From NCBI GenBank assembly GCA_020430005.1, contig JAGQKQ010000093.1:1-6984 (forward strand): DNA of 6,984 bases, read 5' to 3'. Source of the stretch: Candidatus Omnitrophota bacterium (lineage in GTDB: Bacteria; Omnitrophota; Gorgyraeia; Zapsychrales; Zapsychraceae). The translations under genes were made by a program, and so were the position numbers. The notes beneath the pieces were generated by a model. The model saw nothing but the letters and a program-made list of their open reading frames with translations. It had not been told where the DNA came from and searched no databases. Below, in pieces: positions 4,749 through 6,984 of the stretch (within the stretch, counting starts at the first letter, position 1; each line of letters opens with the position of its first letter).

Positions 4749-6455
4749 GTGCAAGTTAGAAAAAGGGTTTTCAGATTTACGGCTGTTTTTTTGGGCCTCA
4801 TCATTTTTCTACTGGTTTTTTCCGTTAAACTGGTTTTGATTCAGGTTTTTAAATCGGATCACCTCGCGTCTCTGGCCGACAAACAGCACGCTCATCTGAT
4901 TGAAATCGAACCGATCCGGGGCAGTATTTACGATCGGAATCACCGCCCGTTGGCCTTCAACGTTTCGGTCTATTCATTGTATGCCAATCCCCGTATTATG
5001 AGTGAAGAGCAGAAGCAGGAGGCGGTTGAGAAACTGTCGACGGTGTTAAAATTAGATCCAGAGTTTCTCAAAGACCGTTTAAGCCGCAGCAAATATTTTG
5101 TCTGGATTGCCCGGAAACTGTCCCAGGAATTAGCCGAGGATGTTCGTAAACTCAAAATCACAGGTCTTTCTTTTCGCAAGGAGAGTAAACGTTTTTATCC
5201 GAACGGATCTTTGGCTGCGCATATTATCGGTTTTGCCGGCGTTGATAACAGAGGGCTCGAAGGGCTGGAACTCCAATATGATAAATATTTAAAAGGGGAG
5301 CCCGGACATTCCCGTATTATTAAAGATGCCCGTCAGCGTGAACTGTTGATCGAAAAAAACTTTTTACCTCCGGTAGACGGTTTTCATTTGGTCTTAACCA
5401 TTGATGAGACCATTCAATATATCGCGGAAAAGGCTTTAGCTAACGGCGTAGAAAAGTTTCACCCCAAAGGGGCCAGTGTTATTGTGCTGGATACCCGGAC
5501 AGGAGAAATCCTGGCGTTAGCCAATTATCCGACGTATAATCTTGATGATGTATCAAGCAGTACCCTGGAAAGCCGGACAAACCGCGCAATCAGTTATGTC
5601 TATGAGCCGGGGTCTGTTTTTAAGATTATTACCGCCTCCGCGGCCCTGGAAGAACGCCGGTTTAAAGAATCTGATATAATATTCTGTGAAAACGGGGAAT
5701 ACCGTATCGCGAATCATACGTTAACGGATCACCGGCCGCACGGCAATTTAACCTTCCGGGAAGTCTTTGGATTTTCCAGTAATATCGGAACGGCTAAGAT
5801 TGCCCAAAAGCTCGGCCCCGAAATTATTTATAAATACGGTAAACGTTTCCGGTTTGGCCGTAAAACCAATGTGGATTTGCGCGGGGAAGTTGACGGCTGG
5901 TTGAAAAAACCGTCCCAATGGTCAAAGACAACGATCGGAGCTATCCCGATAGGTTATGAAATTACGGTAACACCTTTGCAATTGGTTTCTGCCATCGCGG
6001 CGATTGCGAATGAGGGAATCATGGTTAAACCGTATGTCGTGAAATACATAAAAGATAATCATGACCAGATTATAAAATCTTATGAACCGCAGGTGTTAGG
6101 GCGGGCGATTAGTTCGGATACAGCTTTACGTGTTAAAGATATTCTTGTCGGTGTTGTGGAATACGGAACAGCCAAAAACGCCCAGATTAAAGGTGTAAAG
6201 GTGGCCGGAAAAACCGGAACGGCGCGCAAAGTGGTTAACGGAGCCTACGCTCAGGGAAAATATTACGCGACGTTTATGGGATTTGCGCCGGCGGATAATC
6301 CCCGGCTGGCGGCGATTGTTGTTTTTGACGAGCCGAAACCCTATTATTTCGGAGGAACGGTTTCCGCACCCGTTTTTCAGGAAATTATGGAAAACTCATT
6401 GAGATATTTACAATCATCAGAACAAGACAGCTATGCGATTAGAACAACTCCTTGA
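4749..6455 (+). CDS. ftsI: Class B penicillin-binding protein FtsI (PBP3), peptidoglycan D,D-transpeptidase
   Basis: This 568-residue septal transpeptidase crosslinks peptidoglycan stem peptides at the division site. An N-terminal signal-anchor helix spans about 10-33, and the rest is periplasmic or extracytoplasmic. The pedestal domain opens with RGSIYDRN at 57-64 and includes YPNGSLAAHIIGFAG at 150-164 and GLEGLE at 169-174. The transpeptidase domain carries all three penicilloyl-serine motifs: SxxK as S289-V-F-K292 within EPGSVFK, SxN as S343-S-N345, and KTG at 488-490 followed by TAR. No PASTA repeats follow, and the C-terminus is a short polar tail. The start is GTG, 8 nt after AGG at 4738-4740 in a modest ribosome binding site. 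It follows ftsL by 70 nt and overlaps murE by 23 nt. The partner glycosyltransferase FtsW would be expected further downstream. The pedestal could also resemble SpoVD-type proteins, but gene order favours FtsI. Confidence 0.94.
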   Translation: MQVRKRVFRFTAVFLGLIIFLLVFSVKLVLIQVFKSDHLASLADKQHAHLIEIEPIRGSIYDRNHRPLAFNVSVYSLYANPRIMSEEQKQEAVEKLSTVLKLDPEFLKDRLSRSKYFVWIARKLSQELAEDVRKLKITGLSFRKESKRFYPNGSLAAHIIGFAGVDNRGLEGLELQYDKYLKGEPGHSRIIKDARQRELLIEKNFLPPVDGFHLVLTIDETIQYIAEKALANGVEKFHPKGASVIVLDTRTGEILALANYPTYNLDDVSSSTLESRTNRAISYVYEPGSVFKIITASAALEERRFKESDIIFCENGEYRIANHTLTDHRPHGNLTFREVFGFSSNIGTAKIAQKLGPEIIYKYGKRFRFGRKTNVDLRGEVDGWLKKPSQWSKTTIGAIPIGYEITVTPLQLVSAIAAIANEGIMVKPYVVKYIKDNHDQIIKSYEPQVLGRAISSDTALRVKDILVGVVEYGTAKNAQIKGVKVAGKTGTARKVVNGAYAQGKYYATFMGFAPADNPRLAAIVVFDEPKPYYFGGTVSAPVFQEIMENSLRYLQSSEQDSYAIRTTP

Positions 6456-6984
6456 TGGCATTTATAATGGAAAAATGCGTGATGACGCGAAACAATGGCC
6501 TGTTTCCTTTTTAAGTTGCGACTCGCGCGAAATCGAAAAGGACGCGATGTATTTTGCGCTTAAAGGACAGACTTTTGACGGCGCGGACTTTGTTGATGAT
6601 GTTATTGAACGCGGCGCGCGTATTATTGTTCTAAATGATTCTTTGACCGGCTTTGGTCAGAATCCCGATGTCTGTTATCTTTATGTTGAAGACACCAACC
6701 AGTTTCTCCGGCAGGTGGCCAAACGTTTTTTTAATAACCCGTCCGAACGGGTTAAGGCGATTGCAGTCACAGGCACAAATGGTAAAACCACTATTACCTA
6801 CATGATTGAATCCATTTTATTAGCGACCGGTTTGGAATGTAGTGTTATCGGGACCGTTAATAAACGTATTGGGGAAAAAATTTTTCCTTCCACACATACA
6901 ACACCGGGTTTTCTGGATAATCAGAAAATGTTTTATGATATCGCGGAAGAAGGAGTGGATTACTGTGTTATGGAAGTTTCGTCA
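6433..6984 (+). CDS. murE: UDP-MurNAc-tripeptide synthetase MurE, N-terminal part (runs off window)
   Basis: The first 184 codons are visible and remain open at the right edge. MurE adds the third stem-peptide residue (meso-diaminopimelate or lysine) to UDP-MurNAc-L-Ala-D-Glu in the cytoplasm. The N-terminal domain has the family pattern L-x-x-L-L at 3-7, then D-S-R at 30-32, FALKGQTFDG at 41-50 and a GA at 61-62. The ATP-binding P-loop is G-T-N-G-K-T-T at 114-120. HTTPG at 155-159 matches the T-T-P substrate-binding motif, and M-E-V-S-S at 180-184 is characteristic of MurE. The DNPR-type motif that would indicate the amino acid added lies beyond the window. The start overlaps the ftsI end by 23 nt, with no strong ribosome binding site seen, suggesting coupled translation. 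MurF is less likely because of the MEVSS and TTP motifs. Confidence 0.92.
   Translation, partial: MRLEQLLDGIYNGKMRDDAKQWPVSFLSCDSREIEKDAMYFALKGQTFDGADFVDDVIERGARIIVLNDSLTGFGQNPDVCYLYVEDTNQFLRQVAKRFFNNPSERVKAIAVTGTNGKTTITYMIESILLATGLECSVIGTVNKRIGEKIFPSTHTTPGFLDNQKMFYDIAEEGVDYCVMEVSS

Noticed and set aside
5687..5694. SVFK in FtsI as a damaged active site
   Set aside because: The SxxK requirement is Ser and Lys at fixed spacing. Val in place of Thr is tolerated in class B penicillin-binding proteins, and the SxN and KTG motifs are intact. The bases listed approximate the location; the motif is residues 289-292.

Overview
This window is housekeeping bacterial DNA with all genes on the + strand. 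It spans the end of one conserved cluster and the start of another. Positions 1-2599 are the tail of a translation / RNA-maturation / flavin cluster: the end of rbfA, then an nrnA-type DHH phosphoesterase, truB and ribF. Positions 2897-6984 are the start of the division and cell-wall (dcw) cluster: mraZ, rsmH, an ftsL-like gene, ftsI (a class B penicillin-binding protein) and the first 184 codons of murE, which runs off the right edge.

The two clusters are separated by a 297-nt non-coding stretch (2600-2896) that holds most of the regulatory content. It contains an AT-rich stem-loop with a U-rich tail (2696-2739), immediately followed by a near-consensus sigma70-type promoter (TTGACA-N17-TAAAAT, 2744-2772). 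The -10 element runs into four tandem 10-bp units with a GTGGA-like core (2771-2810). These fit the operator recognised by MraZ, the product of the first gene downstream, so the dcw operon is probably autoregulated. About 117 nt of leader follow before mraZ.

The genes are tightly packed. Translational coupling is suggested by start-stop overlaps: rbfA/nrnA 32 nt, nrnA/truB 1 nt, truB/ribF 32 nt, rsmH/ftsL 4 nt and ftsI/murE 23 nt. Several Shine-Dalgarno sequences lie inside the preceding gene. The one sizeable gap within the dcw part is 70 nt between ftsL and ftsI, and it carries a nested inverted repeat.

Functionally, the first cluster makes or matures ribosomes and tRNA (RbfA, TruB), recycles short RNA or nucleotide products (NrnA) and makes FMN/FAD (RibF). 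The second makes the septal wall: MraZ controls the operon, RsmH methylates 16S rRNA, FtsL and FtsI belong to the septal peptidoglycan machinery, and MurE extends the muropeptide precursor.

The organism is a peptidoglycan-making bacterium of moderate GC with AGGAG-type ribosome binding sites. The style of the FtsL-like protein and of the FtsI N-terminal half reminds me of Omnitrophota (candidate phylum OP3). That is an impression from memory and not a demonstrated placement. I found no mobile element, CRISPR array, RNA gene or defence-like system, and nothing that looks like an undescribed system. The most informative non-coding signal is the promoter plus MraZ-box array.
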